From Ctena decussata (Eukaryota; Mollusca; Bivalvia; Lucinida; Lucinidae), in NCBI GenBank assembly GCA_963989385.1, contig OZ022508.1, positions 32,758,166-32,822,165 of the forward strand: a stretch of 64,000 bases of DNA. The letters run 5' to 3'. Made by a program: the position numbers and the translations under genes. The notes under the pieces are model-generated. The model was not told where the DNA came from, did not search any database, and saw only the letters and a list, made by a program, of their open reading frames with translations. This document shows, in pieces, positions 1-11,500 of the stretch. Numbering within the stretch: the first letter of the stretch is position 1; each line of letters starts with the position of its first letter.

Positions 1-444
1 TTTCCACAGAAATTCGGCTTCCATGAAGCCACTGAATAATTCCTTCTTAAGTATATGAATAGGATTTAATTTTGATAGTGAATACATGAATAGGTATATA
101 TTTTGTCATTTGTGTTATACATGAATAGGGCGGATTTTCAAAGTTTCCGCGGCACATCTATACCCTTTCAGCGGCCAAGTGACCCCCCCGTGCTATTACC
201 CCTTACGACATCGGATGCCCCTATCGAGACGATTGCCCATTACGAGACGAATTATTGCAATACCATTGGGACAAAATATTTTTTTATAATTAACCATCTG
301 AAATGAGACATTTAGTTTTTGTGGGTGTTGCCCGTGTTACAAATCAGGTCAAATACTTGCAAATAAGACATTTCAATGAGAAAACAATCATAAAAGATAA
401 GCCTTACAGTCTCAGTAGATTTCTAAAAACTATTCTCATTATAA

Positions 445-1215
445 CTATAGCTCAGTCAAAAGCTGTAATTCTCTGTCAAAATCCGTTTTGCTCAGGATCG
501 GGAGGTCAGGGGTTCGATCCTCTCCCGAGCGTGTTGTTTCCTTGAACAAGAGACATTTTCTCCCCAAAAGTACTGGTAATACCCAGGAATAGTGATTGTC
601 AGTTGCCAGAAATCTGAGTGCCCCTTGCAGCCAGCGCCCCATCTCTCTTTTCCCACAGACAATGAGTTTTTTTTTTCTTTTTTCTTGTAGTGGATGTTTT
701 TTTTATTATTATTATTTCTTCTTTATGTAATCTATTTGATTATTTTTGTCAAAGTGTTTGCAATGAATTAATGCTCGTCAACCGGACATTTACTTAGCCA
801 GTATGTTATGTTTTACTTAGACTTAGATACATTACCGGTTGATGAACCTTCTTCATTGCGAACACAATTCCATCTACAGACTTCTAAAGATCTTTTCTCT
901 TATGTGTCTCTTGTAAATTCATGTTTTGTCTAAAATATAAGTAGTACATGACCAGAGAAGTATATTCACTTTGCACAGACCGTTTTACCTTCTGCCTGAT
1001 AGTGCACAGTTTATTCATGTTCAGGAGAAGAACTATATAAGCTATCAACTTTCGTTCTGATCCTATTTCTTAGTGTAACTATCTTGTTTATACATGTATG
1101 TTGTAATGTGCATGCAGTTTTGGAAATAAAATATGTTTAAACCAATACCCAGGAATAGGTGGCTCCGTCCCAACATAACTGAAAAATTGTTTACCGGGAC
1201 GTTAAACAATAATCA
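445..1215 (+). mobile_element. tRNA-derived SINE split by a later insertion
   Basis: A tRNA-like head with a box-B sequence (ggttcgatcct near 512) is followed by an acccaggaatag tail block. The SINE tail resumes at 1159 with a gggacgttaaacaataatc block, as in molluscan SINEs. The two halves are separated by the retroposon at 593-1143. Confidence 0.6.
593..1143 (+). mobile_element. Retroposon 3' end inserted in the SINE
   Basis: A 551-bp insert is flanked by perfect 15-bp direct repeats aatacccaggaatag at 578-592 and 1144-1158. It ends with aataaaatatgtttaaacc, which contains a polyadenylation signal, as expected for the 3' part of a LINE or a processed transcript. No coding capacity is seen. 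Confidence 0.65.
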
Positions 1216-2380
1216 AAAAGTTTCGCCATCACAAATTCCAAAAATAGTGGTTGGCTATTTACTGTGATTCTAATTTCCAAGCCATGGAAATACAGCTATC
1301 GATGTATATCACCTCATCAGCCACAGGGTGATTCTCGTACCAGTTTTTAACCGGTTGCGAGCAACAATGCTGTCTCTGTTTTAAATAGTCCCAAAATTAT
1401 GTTATTTCGAGCTAATGCACAAGGCATTTGTAACCTGCCTTGGAGCAGGGCGGGGGATAGAGCAGTGCAGAGGAAATACCATAGGTTTCATATAAATATT
1501 TTAACAAAAACACTGTTACTCACTGGGACTGGGAGGGCCATGGTTACAAGTGACTAGGTAGTGCATGAATGCTTGTAAAATGGGATGATTTCAAGTGTCT
1601 TTGGAGTTTGAATGATGCTCGAGCGTTTTACCAAGACCCATCAACAGAGACTTTAAGAGTATTCCGTTGGATATTGGATAATCAGAACATAAACCAAATC
1701 GACCCGTAAGGGGTAACCGACCCGTAAGGGAGAGTCGATCTCGTAAATCATATTTTTTCCTATTTTTTAAAATATCAACCTTTATAAACCGAATTTTAAT
1801 GACTTTCTATTAAGACATAAAAAATATTCGTAGTTAGTATTTTTGTCTCACTAAACATATAAATTTACGCCTAAAACACGCGTTTTCAAGGTCAACACAG
1901 ATAAATCAACTACCCCCCTCATCCAGGAGAACTGGATTTTTAGACACACTCTTTTTGTTATAAACCTCTGTGACCTCTTTCGATTGCGCAAAAATGCTAA
2001 TTGTTGGGAATAGCATTGTCCGATTTTGGAATATTTACCTGAGAGCATCATAATAAATGATAAATTCGCCTACGTGACATGTTTGTTGTTTGTTGTTCGC
2101 TCCCGTTGCTCATGTCCGGAAACTCTCGTAAGGATTTAATATGCATAACTTTTGATCGCCCCTTACGACATTACCAGCCGTGTTTCAGTGTCACACAGTT
2201 GTGAACGCGCTACAGCTACGGTCCATTTCTTGAAAGCGACGCTTTTTCAGACTTCGAAAAAGGGTACAGTTTAAAATCAGCAATAATTTTGCGTGATTGC
2301 ATCTCAGCACCCTTTCTGTCATTCTCTTTGATAAGAAACATGCTAAATTATAAATCTGAACCAAATTCTGCCTGGATTGA
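1216..2380. other. No gene; short pieces of a cgacccgtaagggg repeat
   Basis: The interval contains two adjacent cgacccgtaaggg units at ~1699-1730 and a reverse-oriented cgccccttacgac near 2158. The same motif occurs near 198-212. Nothing coding was recognised. Confidence 0.4.
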
Positions 2381-2478
2381 ATCAGTGACTTATATATTAG
2401 TGTATTTATAGGTCACTGATTGAATAGAAAATCTATACTTTAAGCAGTGACCTATATATTTATAGGTCACTGCTTTAA
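2381..2478. repeat. Two adjacent AT-rich hairpins
   Basis: Two neighbouring inverted repeats share the arm cagtgacctatata / tataggtcactg. One is centred near 2402 and the other near 2458, about 55 bp apart. Confidence 0.6.
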
Positions 2479-2879
2479 GGTTGCCATTCACAGTTTCCCA
2501 CTTTTGGCCGGGGAAAAATGCTAATATTTGGGGGTAGGCTTGTATCTTGAGCTATTAATTCTTTTTGGCTCCTTATATGCAGGAAACTTTTCCTCCCTTT
2601 GAGTGAGCATGTGACAGGAATGTAAAAACTGAATTTATTTCCAACCTTGAAAACCATCGGCATGGATTCGAAACTATGGCTGCACTGATAAAGCACGAAA
2701 TACAATTGCGAAAAAGATAGTGCTCATTTTCAATTTAGAATAGCAGAAAATCTAAACGGCTGGCAGGTATTCAGTTGCAGTTGACAGTGATCATCTGTAA
2801 GCCCTCTAGGTAAATCTGTAAGCTTTAGGTGTCAACAATGGTCCTGCTCTTGAGTAGAGCATGGGTAATAATGCCAATA

Positions 2880-3120
2880 ATGTATCGGATCACAATTGGT
2901 CTCATTGTCATCCCAGCCACTCGGCTTCTTCTAAAGCAAATGTCAGCATACTTAAGTCACTCCATACGCTACCTTGTACTATTTTGCAGGATCGATGTTT
3001 GCTATAGTGCCCTTTCTTCCCATCAGATATGCGCCTGAGGAACCACCTGCCGGAGTCCATGGCAACAGCGCCTACTTTGAAGACCTTCAATTGCGGTCTG
3101 CCAGGTCACTTCTAGTCAGT
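2880..3120 (+). pseudogene. Zinc-knuckle-like retroelement coding relic
   Basis: In the frame of the ATG at 3059 the + strand reads PFFPSDMRLRNHLPESMATA and then PTLKTFNCGLPGHF before a stop. FNCGLPGHF resembles the CCHC knuckle of gag-like proteins with the first Cys replaced and the last lost. Stops interrupt the frame both upstream and just after the knuckle. It is probably a decayed retroelement ORF; the family is not identified. Confidence 0.3.
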
Positions 3121-4100
3121 GCAGGATGCTTTTATTATCTTTGACCGCTTCGACTTTTTAACCATGCCCCCAGTGCACCTTTAAAAATGGTCATGGTGCG
3201 ACGATGATCCAGAGAAGGATTTGCACTCACTAAACTTCGGAATTTCGTCAGACCGCTAGCTCTTCGTTTGAAGTTATAGAAGGCCTATCAGCTGATGACA
3301 GGAACTTGAGTTTGAAGACAGTCTTGACAGATAAAACTTGTTTTAAACTTTATTTTCCCCATTTAATGTTGAACTAAACAACAATCTAAGAAAGCTTAAA
3401 TGTTTCGAAGAGACAGATGTGCAATTGCATAGGGATAATAAAAATCATGACAACACAATATAGGTAAAATTAGAGGCAATGAAAATACTTATGTTGGCAT
3501 TTAACAAGTGATCGCCATGCACTAGAAGTCGTGAATGCAATCATGGAACTGCACTTTCCCCAGTGTGTGATAATTTGTGTATGCTAGATCTATGATTTCA
3601 TTTACATATTAGCCAATTAGCTTAATTAAACTAAACACCCTGAAGTTTCACATTAAAGTGTTGAAAAATCATTGGGTCATTTTTTTGGCAACTCAAATTA
3701 CCAGCTTTCGATATCAAAAGATGGAATAAAAAGGTTAACTGACAATGTACAGGCACAGGACCCCATTTGCTATCCTGCTTTGGTTAACAACATTTTCCAA
3801 AGGTAAACCAGAAAATTTAAAAGAAATTGTATTTTGTGGAGCAACATGTCATTTTTCAAAAACATGTTGAAGCTATAAATTTGCCAGTGACATGACCCAA
3901 CATCAGTTCACATTTTACCACCAATCAGTGTGACAGTTGAAGGGTGTTTAATGTTGGTTTGTGTTTTAGTGCTTTTAACACATGTAGTACTTTGGAGACT
4001 TTGTATACACTATCACCACCTGGCCAGCAGTACACAGCCCTATCTGGTAATATGTAGAACTCATATTAGTTAAAAGCCTGAGGCGAAAAATAAAATATTA
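3121..4100. other. No gene recognised
   Basis: AT-rich sequence without convincing coding frames or clear inverted repeats. Confidence 0.4.
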
Positions 4101-4495
4101 AATGTTTCCCCTTACGCGACCGACCGTAAAAAATCGTAGCGACCGGAAATATTTTTTTCCGATTTCAAAAAAAAAAAAAAAAAATTCTACCTTTGTGCCG
4201 AGTACCAAAAATCTGGGTCTTCAGAGCTCTAGATAAAGGTGTTTCTAACGAAAATACTTGCAGTCCAAAACTAATGAGTCAAGAATAGGCTACTCCCACT
4301 AAAACAGGATTATCCATCATAAAAACGAACGGCATCATCTTTTTAACTATGTTTGGAGACAAAAGAAGCAGTCCGGATTAGCCAAACAAAAATGCGCTCA
4401 ACCACCTTAGATAAGACTGGCAAATGATCAAAGGATTTCAGTCATCTTTTGAAGTCACTGGCTGCCGCTCAACGCACGTGCCAATAGGTTTTGTG

Positions 4496-4653
4496 AGTGA
4501 GCTCGGGTTTAACGTCCCACCAACAACGAGGTCATACGGAGACGGGACCTCGGTTTAAAGTCTCATCCGAAAGACCGGAGGGGCGGGGGATCGATCTTGC
4601 GACTCCTGGATTGGTAGTCCGGAGTGTTATCCACTACACTACAGCCGCTCCCC
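4496..4653 (-). mobile_element. tRNA-derived SINE with Deu-like central domain
   Basis: Read on the minus strand there is a tRNA-like head (box A tagtgtagtggataac, box B agatcgatccc). It is followed by a core resembling the Deu domain (tcggatgagac, gaggtcccgtctcc, gggacgttaaacc). The ataggtttt stretches at both ends suggest a target-site duplication. Confidence 0.75.
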
Positions 4654-5639
4654 GATAGGTTTTATGTAGAGTAACCTGGAGCTGAAATTTTCGGTGTCGG
4701 GCAAAAACAAAGGGTCATTCTTTGATGAAGAGCGGCATGCGAAAATTGTTGAGCAACGAAATTGCATTCCGGGTCTTGTTATTTTCAATTTGTCTTTTTC
4801 TGAAATACACGGAGACTGTTCAAAAAAGTAAAATCGGATTTGAAGTTATTAGACTAGCGAAAATCGCATAAATTATGCTTTAAAGGCTACATTTTTAGGA
4901 TAGTTAAAGACGTGTGTATATAGAGAAAATGCAGATAAGCATGTGTATTGGCTAAGTCTGATCAGAGTCATCTCTGTCTGGACAAACAATTCATCTAGTA
5001 TTAGGTTGAAAACTATTTCGATTATTAGGAACCGCACGTGGCTGAAATCTCATTTTGCCGACGCTAGTCAAAACGTCTCCAGTGAGCAGACAGAGTGTCC
5101 AACGGAACGCCAACGCGCAGAAAATATTCGCTTTTCTAATTTATGGTAAACGTTTACACTCATAATCCAAAGATCAAAGTCATGAATAGGAAACACCAGT
5201 CGCATTGCATTACTGCGCAGGCTGATCGGGGCATATAGTATAAGGTACATTTCCCTGTCTCACGGTTTTAAATGACACGTGTCCAGTTCAATGCGGCATT
5301 CTTTGATGTCTGATCAACATAACCGCCTGCAGGTGGTTACCATAATTAAAAAATAACTACTCCCGTCTTTACACTCTGTTATAGCATATTCCTGATGAGA
5401 ATGCGTAACTCGCAATGACCATAATTAATGTTTGCATGTTGTTTTGATACAGATTGACCCGTTCAACGGACTTTATAAAAATCTGTGTCTCAGTTTGGAC
5501 TGTCACCTCATATCTACACTGCTTGATTTAACAAATACGTAAGTAACCTGAATAGACCATGATCAGAATGCGCATTACACATGTCCCCGATATGGCACGT
5601 TCACACTTACATTTAATTAGTAGTAGTATTTCAATTCTC

Positions 5640-5830
5640 ATATCGACATTGCCCCCGCACCTCAGCGGAACGAATCCATAGTCGCAGTAACGGGGCGCCG
5701 AGCGTCTGTCCATTTACATTTAATTATGAGTGTTGTTTTGTACTTGTGTGTCTTATACTTCCATGCCCCACGCACCTCAGATGAACGTATTCGGTAGTCG
5801 CAGTAACGGGGCGCCATTCGCCCGTCACTA
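5640..5830 (+). repeat. Two tandem copies of a dispersed cacctcagcggaacg repeat
   Basis: The block cacctcag..gaacg..tagtcgcagtaacggggcgcc occurs at ~5657-5699 and ~5774-5814. Related copies are at 24140-24210 and 28705-28785. It probably marks the 5' end of a non-autonomous element. Confidence 0.55.
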
Positions 5831-7467
5831 TTTAATTATAGAAACTGCGTCGTCTATTTTTGTAGGACTTATATGCAAGTACTTTTGAAAACACTCCTAC
5901 GTCTTAATTTGGGATAGAAAACTATCAGATAAACGGCTCGAGTGAGGTGTCAGCATGTCCCCGCTTATAAAGATTATCTGGAGCTCTGACTTTTCCGGGG
6001 GGAAAAAAAAAAAAAAAATTAAATCCCACCTGACCTAGGCTACCCACCATTGAGAAAAAGGGTCGGGTAAGGGGAAACAAGAATATTTCTAAGGATGGCC
6101 TGAACTAACTTTGTTGCTTAAAAGTTTGCTGATTGAGTTGATGATTTTCTTTCATGCATATCATCCAGAATAGCTTAAATAATCATATGCTTCAACATTG
6201 GCTGGGGCACTAATGCTAGCAGGTCAGATCTAATAAAATGCCTGCCTTTTAAATAAAGCACATTTTCAGTTTGTTCCTGCACAATCAGGGATTTTGATGG
6301 CAGTTTAGTGATGGTTTGGAATAGTTTATTAGTGTGAGCAGCACCTTGATTATTTCATTAAACTTTCAGGCCAATACTGAAGCTGGTATGGTAGAAGATG
6401 TTACTGTCTTTTCATCAGACTGTGTAAACAGACAGACAAATGTCATACTACAGAAATTGGGTTAGTACTTACCATAACAATTCTAAAAATTGGGACACCA
6501 AAAAAAGTCACTGTAACCAACAAGTTTGATGATAAATCAGTTTTTTTTTATTTCCAGTGCAGATATGCTTCCAAAAGATGCAGATCGAAGCTCCTGACTA
6601 GACTGCTTCTCTTGGTCTTTGGTCTGCACTATTTGCTCAAAACTGTCTGTTCCAATACTTTGAATTTTCACAGTACTGAGTTTGCAAGCCCAACATGCTA
6701 CTGTTACAACTAAATCCTGAACTCCAGATAAGATGGAGTTTTGAGGATCATTCTTAGATACTATTTTTAGTTACTGTTTCTTTCCAGCAAAACATACATT
6801 GTGACCTTATTAAAACGTTTTTGGTGTTGTTAGATGTCATTAACAGTTCTTAAAGCATGCCCCCTCCCTCCCCCGAGAGCAAGCTGTCCAGGGGCAAGAT
6901 GAACTGTTACAGGTTTCCCAGTCTGTATACCAAATGTGTACTTCTGACAGTATAAGTTAATGGGTATCTATCCATAAGGCAGGTTTTGTGCAAATGCACC
7001 TTAGTGACTGTAATTTATCTTCAGTGAATTCAGGGTTAAACCTTGTAGTTACCTAAGCTTTTGTTTCTTCATTGATAATGAGAATAATGAGGACATTATT
7101 TGTTTATCAATCATTGCTGATAACTACTGATAGAAGAGCTTCTGTTTAGGTCAGTTTTATATGATTGTTTTGAGATAATTTCTTTTTCAGTTTAAACAGA
7201 AAAATAAATGTTTTGACACCTTTAGCAGAACAGTATTTCTGATGAAGAGTTGCAACACCTACTTTCATGGCTAAAATATAAAGATAAAGAAGCTTTATTT
7301 AATGTCCCATATTAGAAACAAACAACATAAGCTCTGTGAAGCTTTTAACTATTGCGACAAACAAGGAATCCAGTAACAAATTATACCTACCTGATGACTT
7401 AAATCTATCTTCCTAGGACTACCCTTTAAGGGCTAGGCAAGCATCAGTCAAGGGAGCTCCTAGTACC

Positions 7468-8275
7468 ATTTTAAGCTCACCTGAGCCAGCAGCCCCTGGG
7501 GAGCTTATAGGATAGGCAGGCTCCATTGTCCATCCGTCAACAGAATCAAACGAATTCTCCTCTGCAATAATGGGCCCAATTGTAACCAACTTTCATGTAG
7601 AGCCTCTAGGGGGCGGGAGAATGAAAATTTTTTCAAAGGGTCCTGGTCGCATGACCAACATGGCCACCACACCTATATATGGTCAAAACCCTATAAGTTG
7701 GATTATACAGTCATCTTAATGAGTACTTGAAGATTTATGCCTAAAAGAGATCAAGCTTATTGTTTGACCTTTGACCTTTTGACAGTTTTGAGCATCTCTT
7801 TGAAAGCCACTTGGTCAATTGTAACCAAATTTCATACAGAGCCTCCAGGAGCTGAAGGCACAAAAATCTGTTGAAACGGTCCTGGTCACATGGCCACCAT
7901 GCCCATATACATGTATGGTAAAATCCTTTAAGAAGAATCTTCTTCTCCAGAAATCAGTTGATCGATGGCCTTGGAAAGTGGTATGTAGCATCATGTACTT
8001 GAGTTCTACCAAGATTGTTTAAATGAAGACCTTGACTTTTTTTTTACAGCAAGGTCAAATATGGGAAAATATCAGAACGTAAGATTTCATTGACAGTTTT
8101 GAAGATTTTAGCCTAAAAATTGGTGTAAATTATTCAGTCATCTTAATGAGTACATAAAGATTTATGAGTACAAGAGGTCAAGGTCATTCAATGACCTTTT
8201 ACCCAGGACTCTAATTTTTTGGCAATTTCAAACATCTCCTCGAAAGCCACTTGGCCAATTGCTCAGGTGAGTGTT
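7468..8275 (+). mobile_element. Degenerate Helentron/Pearl-like element
   Basis: It begins with ttaagctcacctgagc near 7468 and ends with gctcaggtgagtg near 8268, the subterminal inverted-repeat style of bivalve Pearl-type elements. Inside, two diverged copies of a core are present (attgtaaccaa..ttcat.. gagcctc..ggtcctggtc at ~7577-7660 and ~7818-7895), with a third partial near 8090. Confidence 0.55.
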
Positions 8276-8284
8276 ACGCCTTTG

Positions 8285-8365
8285 GTATGACTCGGCCGGG
8301 ATTTGAACTCATGCTTTCTCATTTCTGAAGCATCTGCTCTACCACTGAGCTGTCAGGGCTATAGT
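8285..8365 (-). mobile_element. tRNA-derived SINE head
   Basis: On the minus strand gctcagtggtagagcaga resembles box A and agttcaaatccc resembles box B, about 40 bp apart. The anticodon arm is poor, so it is a SINE head or decayed tRNA and not a functional tRNA gene. Confidence 0.5.
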
Positions 8366-8474
8366 CTGGATGTAATACTTTTATGAAATTTTGCCCGCTT
8401 AAATTTTGTCACCAGCTTTTTTTGGCGCTTTATGGGTTAACATAGTAGCTTTACCTTTCTTGTCTGTGTTACAG

Positions 8475-8554
8475 GTTGGTCTGTTCCTGCTAGGGACCAT
8501 TAATAATCTCCCTTATGTTATTGTTACCTCAGCGGCTAGTACCATAGCAGACAG
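8475..8554 (+). CDS. CLN3: CLN3 coding exon (first recognised)
   Basis: The exon follows an acceptor ending ttacag and stops before gtaaga. It is 80 nt, enters in phase 0 and leaves two bases. It encodes VGLFLLGTINNLPYVIV and then TSAASTIAD, the first membrane segment with the double-Asn loop typical of CLN3. The preceding coding exon must end in phase 0 and was not found in 1-8474. Confidence 0.9.
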
Positions 8555-11500
8555 GTAAGATCTCTTACCTTTGGAACAAAGGAACAAAGCCCCGGGCAGA
8601 GATCAAGCTAGGGAGAGAATAGGAAAAGGTGCAAGATTAAACCTCCCTCTTTTAAGCTGAAGGAGAAGTTTAAATGTATAGAATACATAGACATGGTTAG
8701 ACAATGTACAAAAACTTCTCCCTAAAGTCAGAAAAGGCTTCTTTGTTCAGATCTTTAGCCTGATCTCTGCCAGGAAAAACAGTATTTGATGTTATGTTTG
8801 TCAGGTCTTGAGGAAGATGTTGAACACGAGGCTTCAGTCAAGTGTTCAAACTTCATCTGAGGGACTTGGTAATGGTAACATTTTGGAAAAAAAACATGTA
8901 TGATTGCTATCTTTGCATATAATTGGACAATGATAGTACTTATTATTTAATAAAAAATGAGAATTACCACACAAAAAAAATCATCAAATGAAAAAGAAAA
9001 AAACATCATTCGTAGTGTTTTGTGATATCGCTTTTGAATTAAAAAAAAACTAATGAAAATAAAAACAAAAACGAGCAGAACATAGTGCCAGGTAATGTCA
9101 TGAAATCAAGTTACAGCCTGGAATGTGAATAGGCAGGCTTAAAAAGCACAATTTACTATTCAGCAATAGATACCCCAAATAGAAATGTGTCCAAAAATGT
9201 TTGCAGGATTGCATTGTGGATTGTGATCAGTCTTCCGTGTGTGCAGTTGTTTGATGTATATGGTCAATGATTTTCATGTATGTTCTTGATTTCAGCTTTG
9301 GTAAGAAGAACCTGATAGGCCTTGTATTTGGTGCAAATGTAGCTCTCTCTGCTGTTGTCAAAAGTAGGTACAGTACCAGTGCTCCAGATAAGAAGGGGTA
9401 ACAGAGATAATTTAGGGATAATTATCATTATTTCTCCTCAAAAACATATTTTGTGACCCATCATTAGAACCGTCCCGTCGAGACGGTTCTAATGAGGGGT
9501 CACAACATATGTTTTCGTTGAGAAATAAGAAAAATTATCTTTGAATTATCCTCAATACCCCCTCTTATCTGGAGCTCTGTACAGTACATTCCCTTTTATT
9601 AAGCCATGTCCATGTCTGGGATCCATTTAAAGGAATAGCTTTATATGTGAATAGCTCTTTATTGAGACTAAACAATAAAGGAAAATTAGACAAATGAGTA
9701 TGTAATGCTCAGTTGCCTTATAATCCTTAATAGTTTAGTTTAAACTTGAACCATGAAATGATAGCATTATAATGAGTAGGCTAGCATTATAAAGGGGTCT
9801 AGTTTGCTTATTATGCTGATAGACCTTTGCCATTTGTATACTTATGTCCAGTTACAAGATAGGGCTTTTACCCTTGGGCTTTTACCCTTCTAGTCAACTG
9901 CAAAAAACTAGTAAGAGTGGTTAAATAAGACAGATATAGATTTTTTGGATAGTTTTGGAAGGGAAATCCCATCTTATAGCAAAATTATGACTGATTTGGA
10001 TATTTGGGGGTCATGCTATTGATTCTAGAGGGGAAAACCCCATCTTATAACTGAATAGATATGGTAATCTGTCTTTGTAAGATGTTTAAACACTGTCAGC
10101 TGTGTTTCCATGACATCTTGATGCTTCACCCTAATGAAGATACGACAATAGTTTTTGTGAAATTTTATCGATTTCCACATTATTTATGCATTATTACCAT
10201 GCTTCTAAATATTGCTGTCTCTGAAATTTATTTCTATTTCAGCTGTAAATGGTGCTTTTATGCTTAAAGTTCCCTATTGGATTAGATATGTCATCAATGC
10301 TGTCCTCATGTTGATAGGTAAGTATTCATTTTGGTAATGTTTCATTTATACTATATATTATAGCAGGAGCTTTTCAACAAAACTAAAATTGCCATGGTTC
10401 ATCATCACTTTATAAATTAAACTGTTACACTCAGTTTTTCTCAGGCCTGAGACTGTATAGATCTAGATTTTTTAGATTATTTCGGAAGGGGGAAATTCGG
10501 TCATGGCAGTATTCATGGCTGATTTACATATTTGGGTCATTTTGAAGTGTGAAAACACCCCATCTTATAGCTGAATGAATATGATAAATGCTGAGGTATA
10601 TGGGTACACCTCCATATTTTTCTGTCATTTGTACAAAAGGAAACAACTTCTTTGATATCCTGTTTGCTTCCCTGGATGACCAGGCCCATCCAACAAAAGG
10701 GTCTCCTGTTATCCTCTTAATGGAAAGAATTTGTTTCTAGGGGAGAAAACTCTTTTCTTAGAGAGTTGACCCCTATGAAAACAGATGCAAACATGAGGCT
10801 GGCAGAGTTGCTTCCCTTTAAAGAGTACCTGCCCTGTTGTGCTTCAATATTGGGACACCTAAAAACCATTAATTTTCCATTTTTAGCTCTCCTGAACGAA
10901 AGTTCAGGAAGAGCTATTGTTGTCACCAGGGCGTCCGCGTCCGCGTCCGGATTGGATGTTTTGGTTAAAGTTTTTTAAAGACCTGTATCTCCTTAACCCA
11001 TGGATGGATTCTTTTGATACTTACTCTATAATTAGATATTGGTCCAAAGTTTAATAGGGTACCACCCCCACCCCACTCCGTGACCTTGATTTCAAGGTCG
11101 TGGACTTAGAAAATTGGGAGTTTTTTTGGACTGGATGTTTTGGTTAAAGTTTTATAAAGCCCAATATCTCCCTAACCCATGGATGGATTTCTTTGATACT
11201 TGCACTGTAGTTAGATATTGGTCCAAAGTTTTCCAAGGTACTACCCCCACCCCCCTCAGTGACCTTGATGTCAAGGTCATGAACTTAGAAAATTGTCTTT
11301 TTATTGATTGGATGTTTTGGTTAAAGTTTTTTAAAGACACATATCTCCTGAATTCACTGATGAATTCTTTTTATATTTGCACTGTAGTTAGATATTAGTT
11401 CAAAGTTTTCCAAGTACTTCCCCGACCCCCGCTCAATGACCTTGATGTTAAGGTCAGGGACTTAGGAAATTTGGTCTTTATTAAAGTTTTGTAATTGCAT

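Larger units (their letters stand above)
4103..6079. mobile_element. Possible ~2-kb transposon remnant with A-tract-associated TIRs
   Basis: The left end tgtttccccttacgcgacc (4103-4121) matches, inverted, the right end ggtcgggtaaggggaaaca (6061-6079). Each end also has a nearby homopolymer A tract (4168 and 6003). The interior contains the SINE at 4496-4653 and two copies of a 60-bp repeat at 5650 and 5766. No transposase frame is visible. Confidence 0.4.

Noticed and set aside
6365..6460. Possible first coding exon of CLN3 (MVEDVTVFSSDC...)
   Set aside because: The candidate donor leaves the wrong phase for exon 8475, and the peptide does not resemble CLN3 N-termini.
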